A DNA stretch of 64,000 nt from Sulfurimonas sp. (GCF_028713515.1 NZ_JAQTOD010000001.1:186001-250000); one strand, 5' to 3'; positions 19,489-30,691 are shown, numbered from the stretch's first letter. Notes: generated by a model not told the origin, from the letters alone. Numbers and translations are program-made.

Positions 19489-20171
19489 TTTATACTCTGT
19501 GTTTTTGCTTTTTTATATATCTCTTTTGCTTTATCGGAAATATCACTATCTTCAAAGTTAAAAAATGGCTCCCAGATTTTCATAAGCGATTTTGAACCAT
19601 TTTTTGCATGTATCATAACTAATGATGCTACTTTATCTTTTTTTGGATGAATAAACTGCACATCAACTGCTCTCATTTTCACTTTCTCAAGCTCAGCACA
19701 AATCAGCCCAAACTGCGAAGCATCATAGCAAAATATAAAATGCGAGTTTGGCTTTAAGATTCTTGAGACCTTCTTAAAAAACTTATCTAAGGGCAAGTTT
19801 ATACTGTATCTCGCAGCAAAAAGCATCTTATTCTCGCTTTTAGTTACACCATTATGATAAAAAGGCGGATTTGAGATAATATAGTCATATTTTAGCCCTT
19901 CATCTAGCTCTAAAAAATCACTGTTATGAATTTTATACTTTATACTGTTTACTCTTGCGTTTACTCTTGCGTATTCTACAAAAATATCCTGTTTTTCAAC
20001 CGCTTCTAGCTCAACTTTTTCATTATCTCTTGCTACTAAAAGTCCTATCACACCACACCCTGCGCCAACATCTAAAACTCTACCTTTTGGCTTAAAGAAG
20101 CTTATAAAATCATAAAGAAAAATAGAGTCGCTATTATAGCAGTAACCAGAATCTGGTTGGTAAAGAAGCAT
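19476..20171 (-). CDS. TrmN6-like tRNA1(Val) adenine-N6 methyltransferase
   Basis: The 231-residue methyltransferase has a SAM motif (VLDVGAGCGVIGLLVAR) and the N6-adenine signature NPPF (DYIISNPPFYHNG), which fits the YfiC/TrmN6 group that methylates A37 of tRNA1Val. The N-terminal YQPDSGYCYNSDSIFLYDF also matches that group (typically '..Q...GY..S.D...L'). The exact tRNA target is inferred. It is divergent from kdsB with only 52 bases between, which must hold both promoters. Confidence 0.85.
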   Translation of the reverse strand: MLLYQPDSGYCYNSDSIFLYDFISFFKPKGRVLDVGAGCGVIGLLVARDNEKVELEAVEKQDIFVEYARVNARVNSIKYKIHNSDFLELDEGLKYDYIISNPPFYHNGVTKSENKMLFAARYSINLPLDKFFKKVSRILKPNSHFIFCYDASQFGLICAELEKVKMRAVDVQFIHPKKDKVASLVMIHAKNGSKSLMKIWEPFFNFEDSDISDKAKEIYKKAKTQSIKCQI

Positions 20172-20223
20172 CTACACCCTTTTTTAGTATAATTTCGTAA
20201 TTATACTGATAAAAAGGGACTAA

Positions 20224-20940
20224 ATGATAATTATTCCGGCAAGATTGGCATCAACAAGATTTCCGCAAAAGGTATTGGCAGATATTGGCGGGTTGCCAAT
20301 GGTTGTAAGAACTGCAAAAAGAGTAGCACACCTAGGTAGAGTTGTGGTTGCCGCAGATAATGAGTTGATAATCTCAATATGCAAAGAACACGGTGTGGAA
20401 GCTATGCTGACTTCAACAACTCACAAAAGTGGAACTGATCGCATCAATGAGTGTGCAAATATTTTAAATCTTCATGATGATGAGCTTATCATAAATGTTC
20501 AAGCAGACGAGCCATTTATTGAGCCTGAGGTTGTAAACTCACTACTTTTAAAACTTACAGAGCTTCAAAAAAGTGGCGAGGAGTTTATCATGGGAAGTTG
20601 CTACAACTCCATAAATGAAGAGTCTGCAAAAGATCCAAATCTTGTAAAAGTAGTACTTGACGATAGAGATAACGCAATATACTTCTCTCGTTCGCCAATC
20701 CCATATAACAGAAGTGGAGATGCTAGCTATTTTGGGCATATTGGTATTTATGGGTTTAGTAAAAAAAGCCTAAGCGAATTTTGTAATCTTAAAGATGCTC
20801 CGTTAGAAGATATTGAAAAGTTAGAGCAACTCCGTGCAATCTATCATCAAAAAAAAATTCAAATGGTAAAAGTCGCAAGCACTGGCTTTGGGATAGATAC
20901 AGAAGAAGATTTAAAACGAGCAATAGAGATTTTTTTGTAG
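20224..20940 (+). CDS. kdsB: 3-deoxy-manno-octulosonate cytidylyltransferase (CMP-Kdo synthetase)
   Basis: The 238-residue nucleotidyltransferase activates Kdo for the LPS inner core. Motifs are IIPARLASTRFPQKVLADIGG, VVAADNELI, SGTDRINECA, IINVQADEPFIEPEVV and YFSRSPIPYNR. The ATG follows AAAAGGGACTAA. It is directly abutted by queH (stop TAG 20938-20940, next ATG 20941). Confidence 0.97.
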   Translation: MIIIPARLASTRFPQKVLADIGGLPMVVRTAKRVAHLGRVVVAADNELIISICKEHGVEAMLTSTTHKSGTDRINECANILNLHDDELIINVQADEPFIEPEVVNSLLLKLTELQKSGEEFIMGSCYNSINEESAKDPNLVKVVLDDRDNAIYFSRSPIPYNRSGDASYFGHIGIYGFSKKSLSEFCNLKDAPLEDIEKLEQLRAIYHQKKIQMVKVASTGFGIDTEEDLKRAIEIFL

Positions 20941-22023
20941 ATGCTCGTACATATCTGCTGTAGTGTTGACTCACACTTTTTCTTAGAAAAACTCCAACGC
21001 GATTTTCCTCATGAGAAGCTAATTGGCTTCTTTTATGACCCAAATATCCATCCATACTCCGAATATCAACTGCGCCTTTTAGATGTAGAGCGTTCATGTA
21101 AAAAACTAGGTATCGAACTACTTGAAGGAGAGTACGATTTTGAAGCATGGATGGAGGCAGTTAAAGGATTAGAGAACGAACCTGAAAAAGGAAAAAGGTG
21201 CGAAGTCTGTTTTGATAGGCGTTTTGAAATAAGTGTCAAAAAAGCGCTTGAGCTTGGAGAGACAAAGATAACTACGACGCTTTTAGTAAGCCCATTAAAA
21301 TCACAAGAGCAATTAAAAAAAAGCGGTGATATTTTTTATAAAAAGTATGGGGTTGAGTTTATTGCTTTTGACTATCGTACAAATGGTGGGACGCAAGAGC
21401 AGAGTCGCATCACAAAAGAGGAGCAGCTCTACAGACAAGATTATTGCGGATGTATCTATGGGTTAACCATGCAAAGAGAGCAGCAAAATAGGCTTATGGA
21501 TGAGATGTTTTCACCAATCTCAAATCAAACTCTCCCCTCTTCAATTGAGGAGAGAATTCAGATGTATAAAAAAAGAGTAGAGCTTGAAGATAGTGGAGTT
21601 GAGTATAAAATAGTGAAATATAAGTTTTTAAATTACCGTCAATTTAGTTTTAGGGTGGTTGAAAACAGAAATGATGTGATTCCCGCTTATGCTCTATCTT
21701 ACTCAACTCTGCCGAGAAAAACGGCATCTGGTCGTGTAGATTTTGAAGCTAAAAATATCCACTATTTTAATCGAGATGAGATAAAATTTATAACTTTGGA
21801 TTTTTTTAACGAGCTTTGTGGTGGCTGTTATGAGAGTATAAATGAGCTTATTTTTAATCCTCCAAATTTCCATGAAGAGACAAAAATTAGAGATATTTTG
21901 CTTGATTCTGGTTATGATTTAACACCTATAATTGTTGTTAAAAATATTTTAAACTCTAAGTTATTGGTAGAGCTAGATTCAAAAATATATGAAGATAGTG
22001 GAGAAAAACTAATCATTTTATAA
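20941..22023 (+). CDS. queH: Epoxyqueuosine reductase QueH
   Basis: The 360-residue protein reduces epoxyqueuosine to queuosine in tRNA wobble modification. The QueH (formerly DUF208) features are the N-terminal [32 protein letters not shown] and YRQDYCGC, whose cysteines hold an Fe-S cluster. The domain ends near residue 190. The remaining ~170 residues form an extension without a motif I recognise. It has no gap after kdsB, so the two are probably co-transcribed. Confidence 0.92.
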   Translation: MLVHICCSVDSHFFLEKLQRDFPHEKLIGFFYDPNIHPYSEYQLRLLDVERSCKKLGIELLEGEYDFEAWMEAVKGLENEPEKGKRCEVCFDRRFEISVKKALELGETKITTTLLVSPLKSQEQLKKSGDIFYKKYGVEFIAFDYRTNGGTQEQSRITKEEQLYRQDYCGCIYGLTMQREQQNRLMDEMFSPISNQTLPSSIEERIQMYKKRVELEDSGVEYKIVKYKFLNYRQFSFRVVENRNDVIPAYALSYSTLPRKTASGRVDFEAKNIHYFNRDEIKFITLDFFNELCGGCYESINELIFNPPNFHEETKIRDILLDSGYDLTPIIVVKNILNSKLLVELDSKIYEDSGEKLIIL

Positions 22024-22069
22024 TCTTTTTTTAGCTAAAATCATCAAAAATTTATACTTAAGGCTACCC

Positions 22070-22519
22070 ATGACTATGGATGTTGTTGAAATTCAAAAAA
22101 TTATTCCTCACCGTTACCCTTTTTTACTTTTAGATAGAGTTACTCATATTGAGCCAAAAGAGTCTTTGATAGGATTTAAAAATGTAACAATCGGTGATAA
22201 TGTATTTCAAGGTCACTTTCCAGGTCATCCAATCTATCCAGGAGTTATGATACTTGAAGGTATGGCACAAGCTGGTGGTATCTTAGCATTTAAAAGTATG
22301 GGTGATATGACAGAAGAAGAGGCGGCAACAAAAGTTGTTTACTTTATGAGCATAGACAACGCAAAATTCCGTGTTCCCGTTAAGCCAGGTGATAGACTAG
22401 AGTACAGAATCAGCGTAATTAAAAACAAAGGCACTATTTGGATACTTGATGGAAAAGCCTTTGTTGATGATGTTTTGGTTTCACAAGCTGAGCTAAAAGC
22501 TATGATTGTTGATAAATAA
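22070..22519 (+). CDS. fabZ: (3R)-hydroxymyristoyl-ACP dehydratase FabZ
   Basis: The 149-residue hot-dog-fold dehydratase of fatty-acid synthesis has [13 protein letters not shown] and [23 protein letters not shown], carrying the catalytic His and Glu. AAGG lies 6 bases before the ATG at 22070; a second ATG two codons on is possible. It starts the fabZ-lpxA-clpX-mreB-mreC run. Confidence 0.97.
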   Translation: MTMDVVEIQKIIPHRYPFLLLDRVTHIEPKESLIGFKNVTIGDNVFQGHFPGHPIYPGVMILEGMAQAGGILAFKSMGDMTEEEAATKVVYFMSIDNAKFRVPVKPGDRLEYRISVIKNKGTIWILDGKAFVDDVLVSQAELKAMIVDK

Positions 22520-22521
22520 AT

Positions 22522-23307
22522 ATGAATAAAATTTCCCCTCTAGCTATCATAGAAAACGGCGCAACTATCGGGCAAGATGTTGAGATTGGAGCTTATTGTT
22601 TTATCTCAGCAAATACAACCATTGGTAATGGAACAAAAATAGACCAAAACTCACTTATCTATGGAAAAACAACTATAGGTAAAAATAATCATATATTTTC
22701 ACATGCTGTAATTGGTTCGGCTCCACAAGATTTGAAGTTTGACGGGGAAGATGTAGAGCTAATTATTGGTGACAATAACAAAATCAGAGAGTTTACTCTT
22801 TTTAACCCTGGAACAAAAGGTGGTGGTGGAAAAACTATCATCGGTTCTCATAATCTTTTTATGGGTTATGTTCATATAGGTCATGATGTAATTATTGGAA
22901 ATCATTGTGTTCTTGCAAATGGTGCAACTCTTGCAGGGCATGTTGAGATGGGGGATTATGCCGTTATTGGAGGTATGACTCCTATTCATCAGTTTGTTCA
23001 TATTGGCGATTATGCGATGATAGCTGGAGCTTCCGCACTCGCACAAGATATACCACCATTTTGTATGGCGGAGGGAAATCGTGCATATATAAGAGGGCTA
23101 AATCTAACTGGGCTAAGAAGACATATGGAGAGAGAAGAAATTGATGAGCTTAAATCTGCTTACAGAGATCTCTTTGAGTCAGGAAAAGCGTTAAAAGATG
23201 TTGCTAACGAACTCTTAGAAAGTAGTAACAGCTACAATATTCATAATCTTTGTAATTTTATATTAAAAACAAAACGAGGAATTCCATTTGAGAGAAAAAA
23301 TATATGA
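22522..23307 (+). CDS. lpxA: UDP-N-acetylglucosamine acyltransferase LpxA
   Basis: The 261-residue left-handed beta-helix enzyme catalyses the first step of lipid A synthesis. Hexapeptide repeats run through the N-terminal two thirds ([20 protein letters not shown] and so on). The catalytic His region [25 protein letters not shown] and the C-terminal [11 protein letters not shown] helices are present. It begins 2 bases after the fabZ stop and overlaps clpX by 4 bases. Confidence 0.97.
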   Translation: MNKISPLAIIENGATIGQDVEIGAYCFISANTTIGNGTKIDQNSLIYGKTTIGKNNHIFSHAVIGSAPQDLKFDGEDVELIIGDNNKIREFTLFNPGTKGGGGKTIIGSHNLFMGYVHIGHDVIIGNHCVLANGATLAGHVEMGDYAVIGGMTPIHQFVHIGDYAMIAGASALAQDIPPFCMAEGNRAYIRGLNLTGLRRHMEREEIDELKSAYRDLFESGKALKDVANELLESSNSYNIHNLCNFILKTKRGIPFERKNI

Positions 23308-24548
23308 TTAGTAGATCTTGTAGTTTTTGTGATGCGCTAGAGAGTGACGCAAATCCTCTAATTGCTGGTAATGGCGTTTATATATGCAGAAATTGTGTTA
23401 CATCTGCTTATAAAATAATGTTTGGCGATGAAGTTGAGCAGCTAGGTTCAAAAAAAAATAAACTTGTTGATGCAGTGACAAAACTTATGACTCCAAAAGA
23501 GCTGAATGAGTTTTTAAGTGACTATGTAATTGGACAAGAGAGAGCTAGAAAACTCGTAAGTGTTGCTGTTTATAACCACTATAAAAGAATATTTAGAGCA
23601 GATAATTTAAGTGATAATGAGACAGAGATTGCAAAGTCAAATGTGCTCCTTATAGGACCTACTGGAAGCGGAAAAACTCTTATGGCTCAAACTATTGCTA
23701 GAGTTTTAAATGTACCAATAGCAATTGCAGATGCCACAAGTCTTACCGAAGCTGGTTATGTTGGAGAAGATGTTGAAAATATTTTAACCAAGCTTCTTCA
23801 AGCGGCTGATGGGGATGTAGATAAAGCTCAAAAAGGGATAGTGTTTATTGATGAGATTGATAAAATTTCTCGTATGAGCGAAAATCGTTCTATTACTCGC
23901 GATGTATCAGGAGAGGGTGTTCAGCAGGCACTTCTTAAGATTATAGAGGGTTCAATCGTAAATATTCCGCCAAAAGGTGGGAGAAAACACCCAAATCAAG
24001 ATTTTATTGCGATAGATACTACAGGAATTCTTTTTATCTGTGGCGGTGCATTTGATGGGCTTGATGAGATTTTAAAAAAGAAACAGGGTGAAAATGTTTT
24101 AGGTTTTAACCAAGAAAAGAAAACTAAAAATGAGCAAAAAACAACTTATGCTATGGTTGAGCCTGATGATTTAGTTAGTTATGGACTTATTCCTGAGCTA
24201 GTTGGAAGACTTCCTATTATTGCTTCGCTGAATGAGATTACAGAAGAGGATATGGTTCGCATTCTGACTGAGCCAAAAAATTCTGTAATAAAACAGTATA
24301 AGAAACTTTTCTCAATAGACGGAGTAGAGCTAAATTTTGAAGATGATGCTCTAAAAGCTATAGCAAAAAAATCTATCAAACGAAAAACTGGTGCTCGTGG
24401 GCTTCGCGCAATTCTAGAGGAAAATATGATAGATATTATGTATGAACTTCCGGAATATAGCGGTTATGAAGTCTTGATCACAAAGGCCGTGATTGATGAT
24501 GGCGAGGCACCTGTGTATATAAAAAAACAACTTAAAAAAATAGTATAA
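23304..24548 (+). CDS. clpX: ATP-dependent Clp protease ATP-binding subunit ClpX
   Basis: The 414-residue AAA+ unfoldase has an N-terminal zinc-binding domain ([14 protein letters not shown]-x2-C pairs), Walker [13 protein letters not shown], pore loop GYVGEDVE, Walker [11 protein letters not shown], sensor GRLPIIASL and the ClpP-binding loop region ([11 protein letters not shown] upstream of [11 protein letters not shown]). It overlaps lpxA by four bases. clpP is not in the window. Confidence 0.98.
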   Translation: MISRSCSFCDALESDANPLIAGNGVYICRNCVTSAYKIMFGDEVEQLGSKKNKLVDAVTKLMTPKELNEFLSDYVIGQERARKLVSVAVYNHYKRIFRADNLSDNETEIAKSNVLLIGPTGSGKTLMAQTIARVLNVPIAIADATSLTEAGYVGEDVENILTKLLQAADGDVDKAQKGIVFIDEIDKISRMSENRSITRDVSGEGVQQALLKIIEGSIVNIPPKGGRKHPNQDFIAIDTTGILFICGGAFDGLDEILKKKQGENVLGFNQEKKTKNEQKTTYAMVEPDDLVSYGLIPELVGRLPIIASLNEITEEDMVRILTEPKNSVIKQYKKLFSIDGVELNFEDDALKAIAKKSIKRKTGARGLRAILEENMIDIMYELPEYSGYEVLITKAVIDDGEAPVYIKKQLKKIV

Positions 24549-24557
24549 GGCAAAATA

Positions 24558-25595
24558 ATGATATTTAGTAAATTAATAGGACTTTTTTCAAATGATCTAT
24601 CCATAGATTTAGGAACAGCAAACACCATAGTAATAGCAAAAGGCAGAGGTATTATAATAAATGAGCCATCTGTTGTAGCAGTGAAGACTGAGAGATATGG
24701 GCAACAAAGAGTTTTGGCAGTTGGGCATGAAGCTAAAGAGATGGTTGGCAAAACTCCTGGAAATATCAAAGCTATCCGCCCGATGCGCGATGGCGTTATT
24801 GCTGACTTTGATATGACTGAGAAGATGATAAGAAAATTTATAGAAAAAGCTCACGGAAGAACAAGTCTTATTAGTCCTAGAATCATCATTTGTGTTCCTT
24901 ATGGACTAACTCAGGTTGAAAGAAAAGCTGTTCGCGAATCAGCTCTTAGCGCTGGTGCTAGACAAGTTTTTCTAATCGAAGAGCCGATGGCTGCGGCTAT
25001 TGGAGCTGGAATTGAAATAAGAGAGCCAAAAGGAAATTTGGTTGTAGATATTGGTGGTGGTACAACTGAAATCGGTGTTGTCTCTCTCGGTGGACTCGTA
25101 CTTTCAAAATCAATTCGTACTGCCGGTGATAAAATAGATCAATCAATAGTGAACTATGTTAGAAAAAAATACAATCTTCTTATAGGCGAGAGAGTTGCTG
25201 AGGAGATAAAGATTGACATAGGAACTGCTACAACACTTGAAACTGAGCTAAAGATGATTATTACAGGAAGAGATCAAGTTGAGGGACTACTTAGCTCAGT
25301 TGAACTTACAAGTGAAGATGCAAAAGAGGCTATGAGAGATCCTCTCAAAGAGATTGCAGAAGCCCTTAGAGATGTGTTGGAACAGATGCCTCCTGACTTG
25401 GCTGGCGATATTGTAAATCACGGTATTATTTTAACAGGTGGTGGAGCTTTGATTCGCCAGCTTGATAAATATCTTTCTGATATTGTAAAAATTCCAGTTT
25501 ATGTGGCAGATGAGCCTTTATTGGCGGTTGCAAGAGGAACAGGCAGGGCTTTAGAGGAGATAGATTTACTACAAGAACTTTTCGATAATGACTAA
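24558..25595 (+). CDS. mreB: Rod-shape-determining actin homologue MreB
   Basis: The 345-residue protein has actin-fold phosphate loops LSIDLGTANTIV and VVDIGGGTTEIGVVSLGG, plus EEPMAAAIGAG and the C-terminal ILTGGGALIRQLDKYLS. It polymerises under the inner membrane and directs lateral wall synthesis. It overlaps mreC by 8 bases. mreD is not adjacent; the next gene is carB. Confidence 0.98.
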   Translation: MIFSKLIGLFSNDLSIDLGTANTIVIAKGRGIIINEPSVVAVKTERYGQQRVLAVGHEAKEMVGKTPGNIKAIRPMRDGVIADFDMTEKMIRKFIEKAHGRTSLISPRIIICVPYGLTQVERKAVRESALSAGARQVFLIEEPMAAAIGAGIEIREPKGNLVVDIGGGTTEIGVVSLGGLVLSKSIRTAGDKIDQSIVNYVRKKYNLLIGERVAEEIKIDIGTATTLETELKMIITGRDQVEGLLSSVELTSEDAKEAMRDPLKEIAEALRDVLEQMPPDLAGDIVNHGIILTGGGALIRQLDKYLSDIVKIPVYVADEPLLAVARGTGRALEEIDLLQELFDND

Positions 25596-26349
25596 GAAGC
25601 TAATAGGCTCCTTATCTCTGTTTATTGCACTTCTAGTAGGTGCACTTTACTTCACGGGCGTTATTCAATCGCCAATCATATCACTCCTAAATAGTATAAA
25701 AATAGACTATCACAACTCCGTAGAATTTATTGACAGTAAAATAGATAGCCACTTTTTTCAAGCACAGCAGATACTGCAACTCAAAAAACAATTAAGCAAA
25801 TATGAAGAAAATCATCTTTTAATGCAACAATTAGCTTCTGAAGTAAATGGACTACTTTCACAAAATAGCTCACGCTTAAAAAGTGAGCCAGAAGTACAGC
25901 TAGTAAGAGCAATCTCTTATCAAAGATTTGGAGATTTTAATAGAGTTTGGTTGGAGATTAAGGATTATAACTCTTCAAAAATATATGGATTAATCAACAA
26001 AGAAGTTGTTGCTGGTATAGTTGTCTCAGACGGCGGAAGGGCTCTTGGTATCTTAAATAGTGATATAAAAAGCTCATATTCTGTTTATGTGGGTGATGAA
26101 AGTGCACCTGGAATTGCTCATGGAAATAACTCTAAAAATTTAGTTGTAACATTTATCCCAGCTTGGTATCCAGTTAAAAAAGGAGACTTAGTTACGACCT
26201 CTGGACTTGATGGAATATTTTTTAGTGGACTTAAGGTTGGAACAATACTCTCAATCACAAAAGCTCAGGGTTTTCAAACGGCCGAAGTTGTACCATACTA
26301 CAAATCAAACAATCCAAACTACTTTCATATAATCAAAAAAGTTAGGTAA
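25588..26349 (+). CDS. mreC: Rod-shape-determining protein MreC
   Basis: The 253-residue membrane protein has one N-terminal transmembrane segment (LIGSLSLFIALLVGALYFTGVI), a coiled-coil stretch (about 45-85) and a periplasmic beta domain (IYGLINKEVVAGIVVSDGG, GDLVTTSGLDGIFFSGLKVGTI). It links MreB filaments to the periplasmic wall-synthesis machinery. It is shorter than E. coli MreC (367) but normal for Campylobacterota. Confidence 0.93.
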   Translation: MTKKLIGSLSLFIALLVGALYFTGVIQSPIISLLNSIKIDYHNSVEFIDSKIDSHFFQAQQILQLKKQLSKYEENHLLMQQLASEVNGLLSQNSSRLKSEPEVQLVRAISYQRFGDFNRVWLEIKDYNSSKIYGLINKEVVAGIVVSDGGRALGILNSDIKSSYSVYVGDESAPGIAHGNNSKNLVVTFIPAWYPVKKGDLVTTSGLDGIFFSGLKVGTILSITKAQGFQTAEVVPYYKSNNPNYFHIIKKVR

Positions 26350-26376
26350 CTCATCAAATATTAAGTGCTTTTTGCC

Positions 26377-26382
26377 TATAAT
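26377..26382 (+). promoter_or_regulatory. Putative -10 element for carB
   Basis: TATAAT preceded by a T-rich stretch (GCTTTTTGCC) lies 36 bases before the carB ATG in the only gap of the mreC-carB run. Confidence 0.55.
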
Positions 26383-26418
26383 TAACAGATTTTTTTATGA
26401 ATAAATTAAAGGTGAAAA

Positions 26419-29400
26419 ATGCCAAAACGCACTGATATTAAAACTATTTTATTGATTGGATCTGGTCCAATCATCATTGGTCAAGCTTGTGAATTTGACT
26501 ACTCTGGAACGCAAGCTGTTAAAACTTTAAAAGAGTTAGGTTACCGCGTTGTTCTCATTAACTCAAATCCTGCAACAATTATGACAGACCCAGAATTCGC
26601 TGACAGAACTTATATTGAACCAATCAAAGAAGAGATAATTGCTAAGATTATAAAAGATGAGAGTGTCGATGCTATTCTTCCTACAATGGGTGGACAAACA
26701 GCGTTAAATGTTGCTACAAGTATGTATGAAAAAGGAATGTTAAAAGGAATTGAATTTTTAGGCGCATCCCCTGAAGCTATCCATAAGGGTGAAGATCGTT
26801 CTGCATTTAAAGAAGCTATGATCAAAATCGGAATGGATTTGCCATTTTCTATGTACGCATACAACATGGAAGATGCGTTAAAAGCTGCGGATGCGATAGG
26901 TTTTCCTATAATAATCCGTGCCTCTTTCACCCTAGCTGGCGGTGGTAGTGGTGTTGCATACAATATGGATGAGTTTAAAGAACTAGCAGCTCGCGGTCTT
27001 GATGAGTCTCCTGTTACAGAAATATTGGTCGAAGAGTCTCTTTTAGGCTGGAAAGAGTACGAGATGGAAGTTATCCGCGATAAAGCTGACAACTGTATTA
27101 TCGTATGTTCTATCGAGAATTTTGACCCAATGGGTGTTCATACCGGAGATAGTATTACGGTAGCACCTGCACTTACTTTAACAGACAAAGAGTATCAAAG
27201 AATGCGTAATGCTTCTTTTGATATTTTACGAGAGATTGGTGTTGATACTGGTGGAAGTAATGTTCAGTTCTCAATTGACCCTAAAACCGGAAGGATGATT
27301 GTAATCGAGATGAATCCTCGTGTTAGTCGCTCGTCTGCGCTTGCAAGTAAAGCGACAGGTTATCCGATAGCAAAGGTTGCAACGCTTTTAGCTGTTGGCT
27401 TTACTCTTGATGAGATTACAAATGATATTACAGGAACTCCTGCATCTTTTGAGCCAGTAATTGATTATGTTGTTACAAAAATCCCACGATTTACATTTGA
27501 AAAATTCCCAGAAGCACAAAATACGCTAAGTACGAGTATGAAAAGTGTTGGCGAAGTTATGGCAATTGGTAGAACTTTTAAAGAGTCTATCCAAAAAGCT
27601 CTGTGCTCGCTTGAAACTGGTCTTTGTGGATTTGACCCAATTGATGCTGATTTTGATTTTATCAAGCATGAGATTCGTCGTCCAAATGCGGACAGAGTTT
27701 TATATGTTGCAGAGGGTTTTCGTCGTGGTATGAGCATTGAAGATATGTTTAACACTTGCCAGATTGACCCATGGTTTTTGTATCAATTAGAAGAAATTTT
27801 AAAAACAGAGAGCGAGATTAACGACTCTATTTTAAGTGATGCAGAGTTTATGAGAAATGCCAAAGTTGATGGTTTTTCAGACAAAAGAATCTCACAACTA
27901 ATCACTAAAAATAGCGGTAAAAAAGTAAACGAAGAAGATGTTTATAGTGCAAGAAAAGCTCTTGGTGTAAATTCTGAATATAATGAAGTTGATACTTGTG
28001 GAGCGGAGTTTGAAGCGCTTACCCCATATCTTTATTCAACAACAAATATCACAAAATTACCAAATGTTCAAAAAAGAGAGAGCGATAGGAAAAAAGTTCT
28101 TATTTTGGGTGGTGGTCCAAACAGAATCGGGCAGGGTATCGAGTTTGATTACTGCTGTGTACATGCAGCATTTGCTCTTAAAGAGATGGGCATCGAGACT
28201 ATCATGTATAACTGTAATCCCGAAACGGTTTCAACTGACTATGACACTTCTGATGTTTTATATTTTGAACCAATTGATTTTGAACATGTAAGAGCTGTAA
28301 TTGAAACAGAAAATCCAGATGGTGTAATAGTTCACTTTGGCGGTCAAACTCCACTTAAACTAGCAGACGGTCTAACAAAAATTGGGGCTAAGATTTCAGG
28401 AACTCCATCTGCTGTTATTGATCTAGCTGAAGACAGAGAGCAATTCTCAAATTTTGTTACTAAGCATGGTCTAAAACAACCGGCAAATGGACTCGCTCGC
28501 TCGAAAGAGGAATCCTATCCAATAGCAGAAAAATTGGGCTATCCTGTTCTTGTCCGTCCATCATTCGTACTTGGCGGTCGTGGGATGAGAATTGTTTACA
28601 GCGAAGATGAGTTAAGACAATATATGGATTTAGCTGTTTCAGTTTCAAATAACGCTCCAGTTCTAATAGACAAATTTTTAGATCAAGCAATAGAGCTTGA
28701 TGTAGATGCTATTTGCGATGGTACAGATGTTTACATTGGCTCAGTTATGCAACATATTGAAGAAGCTGGAATCCACTCTGGAGATAGCGCTTGCTCTCTT
28801 CCTCCTGTAAATCTCTCAGCTGAGATGATTGAAAAAGTTGAGCAACAGACAAAAGTAATCGCTCTTGGACTTGGCGTGGTTGGTCTCATGAATGTTCAAT
28901 ACGCAATTTATAAGGATGAAATTTACCTAATTGAGGTAAATCCTAGAGCATCAAGAACTGTTCCTTTTGTAAGCAAGGCAACAGGTATGCCACTTGCTAA
29001 AGTTGCGACTCGTGTTATGGTAGGTGAGACTCTTAGAAGCTCGTTAGAGTACTATGACAAATACAGTGTTGTTCAAGAAGTTAATGGTTTATTGAAGCCT
29101 CGCTTAAAAGATTACATATCTGTTAAGGAAGCTGTTTTCCCTTTCAATAAACTCTATGGTGCAGATTTGGTTCTTGGACCTGAAATGAAATCAACTGGTG
29201 AAGTTATGGGAATTAGCTCTAACTTTGGTATCAGTTTTGCAAAAGCTCAACTCGCAGCTGGAAACAAAATAGCAACTGAGGGAACCTGCTTTTTGTCTTT
29301 TGTAGATGTCGATAAAGAGCACGCTCCTGAGATTGCAAGAGGACTTCACAAGCATGGCTTTAAGCTAGTTGCAACAAGAGGAACTCAAACTATCATCGAA

Positions 29401-29676
29401 AAAGCTGGAATCCCTTGCGAGATAGTTCTAAAAATTTCTGAAGGTCGTCCAAATATTGAAGATAGTATGAAAAATGACGCTATCTCAATGGCGATAAATA
29501 CATCTGATAACAATACATCTAAAAAAGATGCAATTGTTATTAGACAAGAAGTCCTAAAAAGAAAAATCCCATACTTTACAACGCTTAGCGCAGCAAGAGC
29601 GTTAATTTTAGCGCTTGAAGAGATGAAAGATGACTCTTGGTCGGACGCTAAAGCACTACAAGATTTTCTAGCTTAA
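26419..29676 (+). CDS. carB: Carbamoyl-phosphate synthase large subunit
   Basis: The 1085-residue protein has the internally duplicated ATP-grasp halves. The first half has [17 protein letters not shown] and [14 protein letters not shown]. The second has [18 protein letters not shown] and [14 protein letters not shown]-terminal MGS-like allosteric domain follows from about residue 940 ([19 protein letters not shown]). It makes carbamoyl phosphate for pyrimidines and arginine from bicarbonate, glutamine-derived ammonia and two ATP. The small subunit carA is not in the window. Confidence 0.98.
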   Translation: MPKRTDIKTILLIGSGPIIIGQACEFDYSGTQAVKTLKELGYRVVLINSNPATIMTDPEFADRTYIEPIKEEIIAKIIKDESVDAILPTMGGQTALNVATSMYEKGMLKGIEFLGASPEAIHKGEDRSAFKEAMIKIGMDLPFSMYAYNMEDALKAADAIGFPIIIRASFTLAGGGSGVAYNMDEFKELAARGLDESPVTEILVEESLLGWKEYEMEVIRDKADNCIIVCSIENFDPMGVHTGDSITVAPALTLTDKEYQRMRNASFDILREIGVDTGGSNVQFSIDPKTGRMIVIEMNPRVSRSSALASKATGYPIAKVATLLAVGFTLDEITNDITGTPASFEPVIDYVVTKIPRFTFEKFPEAQNTLSTSMKSVGEVMAIGRTFKESIQKALCSLETGLCGFDPIDADFDFIKHEIRRPNADRVLYVAEGFRRGMSIEDMFNTCQIDPWFLYQLEEILKTESEINDSILSDAEFMRNAKVDGFSDKRISQLITKNSGKKVNEEDVYSARKALGVNSEYNEVDTCGAEFEALTPYLYSTTNITKLPNVQKRESDRKKVLILGGGPNRIGQGIEFDYCCVHAAFALKEMGIETIMYNCNPETVSTDYDTSDVLYFEPIDFEHVRAVIETENPDGVIVHFGGQTPLKLADGLTKIGAKISGTPSAVIDLAEDREQFSNFVTKHGLKQPANGLARSKEESYPIAEKLGYPVLVRPSFVLGGRGMRIVYSEDELRQYMDLAVSVSNNAPVLIDKFLDQAIELDVDAICDGTDVYIGSVMQHIEEAGIHSGDSACSLPPVNLSAEMIEKVEQQTKVIALGLGVVGLMNVQYAIYKDEIYLIEVNPRASRTVPFVSKATGMPLAKVATRVMVGETLRSSLEYYDKYSVVQEVNGLLKPRLKDYISVKEAVFPFNKLYGADLVLGPEMKSTGEVMGISSNFGISFAKAQLAAGNKIATEGTCFLSFVDVDKEHAPEIARGLHKHGFKLVATRGTQTIIEKAGIPCEIVLKISEGRPNIEDSMKNDAISMAINTSDNNTSKKDAIVIRQEVLKRKIPYFTTLSAARALILALEEMKDDSWSDAKALQDFLA

Positions 29677-29678
29677 AA

Positions 29679-30110
29679 ATGCCCACCATACTCATTCAAA
29701 CCGATACTACTGTCGGTTTTTTATCTCAAAGTTCACAAAAACTTTATGAGATAAAATCTCGCTCAAACACAAAACCATTTATAAAAGTTTATAGTAGTTT
29801 TAAAAGTTTTGTTGAAACTGGAAACAGAGTTCCAGTAAGCAAAAGACGAGCTATCCGTTATGCTAAAAAAACAACATTTATTGTAAAAAATAGAGCATTT
29901 AGGATTTCGGCACTTAAGCAGAGTTCACAGATTGTAAGAAAGCTATCATGGTGCTATTCAACTTCTGCAAACAAAAGTAGCGAGAGCTTTAGTAGAGATT
30001 TTTGTGAAACTAAATCCGATATAATTATAGAAGATATAAACGGTTTATGTGAGAGAGAATCTTCTAAATTGATTAAAATAAATAACATTAAAGCGAGGAA
30101 AACAAGATGA
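29679..30110 (+). CDS. Short TsaC/Sua5-like (YrdC-fold) protein
   Basis: The 143-residue protein keeps the two ends of the YrdC pocket: ILIQTDTTVGFLSQ with IKSRSNTKPF at the N-terminus, and WCYSTSANKSSESF near the C-terminus (compare TDT..GL, K-x-R-x2-KP and STSAN in TsaC). TsaC makes the threonylcarbamoyl-AMP used for t6A in tRNA. At 143 residues it is about 45 shorter than E. coli TsaC (~190), and the middle of the domain is compacted. It could be the organism's real TsaC or a non-catalytic relative. It starts 2 bases after carB and overlaps the next gene by 4. Confidence 0.75.
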   Translation: MPTILIQTDTTVGFLSQSSQKLYEIKSRSNTKPFIKVYSSFKSFVETGNRVPVSKRRAIRYAKKTTFIVKNRAFRISALKQSSQIVRKLSWCYSTSANKSSESFSRDFCETKSDIIIEDINGLCERESSKLIKINNIKARKTR

Positions 30111-30688
30111 AACATATCTCTTCAATAGCGAGTGGTGTAGCATTAGGAAGTGCTGGTTTGATAATGATGAGCGTATTGAGCGGTTGTCAATCAGAGCAGA
30201 AGGAAGAAAAACAACAACAAAATAAATTTTTAGTTATTGAACAGCTTACAAACGGAAAGTATATTGTAGTTGAAGAAACTCCAACAAGTGGTCCAAGCAG
30301 GGCAATAATTCGTGAAAAAGGCAGTGATGGTAATATCACTGAGAGAATTATGAGCGAAGGTGAGATGAAAAAACTAGCAGAAGAGGAGTATCAAAAAGTT
30401 CAAAGTGGCTCTTCTGAAACACTTAAAAGTGGTGAAGGAAATGCTGGGATGGGTCTAGCTGGAACTATTTTAGCGGTTGCAGCTGGCTCACTTATGGGAA
30501 ATATGATTGGCAATGCTCTTATGAAAAACAAAAGTTTTGCGAGTAACTCCACGGCCTCAAATAGAAGCGCATACAGCAGAAGCGCATCTGGTGCTTCATC
30601 ATCAAGTAGTAGCGGTGCGAAAAAAAGCTTTTTTGGTGGTTCTAGCGGAGCTTCATCGTCTGGTGGCTCTAGCAGCTATGGAGGGTGA
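30107..30688 (+). CDS. UPF0323 family lipoprotein
   Basis: The 193-residue lipoprotein has lipobox VLSGC (Cys about 27). A charged segment FLVIEQLTNGKYIVVEE is followed by a glycine-zipper-like hydrophobic stretch (GLAGTILAVAAGSLMGNMIGNALM) and a Ser/Gly-rich tail of about 50 residues ending SYGG. It matches the family I know from H. pylori HP0232, of unknown function. It sits between the TsaC-like and GspS-like genes in an apparent operon (overlap 4; gap 3). Confidence 0.85.
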   Translation: MKHISSIASGVALGSAGLIMMSVLSGCQSEQKEEKQQQNKFLVIEQLTNGKYIVVEETPTSGPSRAIIREKGSDGNITERIMSEGEMKKLAEEEYQKVQSGSSETLKSGEGNAGMGLAGTILAVAAGSLMGNMIGNALMKNKSFASNSTASNRSAYSRSASGASSSSSSGAKKSFFGGSSGASSSGGSSSYGG

Positions 30689-30691
30689 TAT

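Noticed and set aside
28460-28690. Minus-strand open frame inside carB, and similar frames inside other large genes
   Set aside because: Each is antisense to or out of frame with a well-identified gene and shows no family motif.
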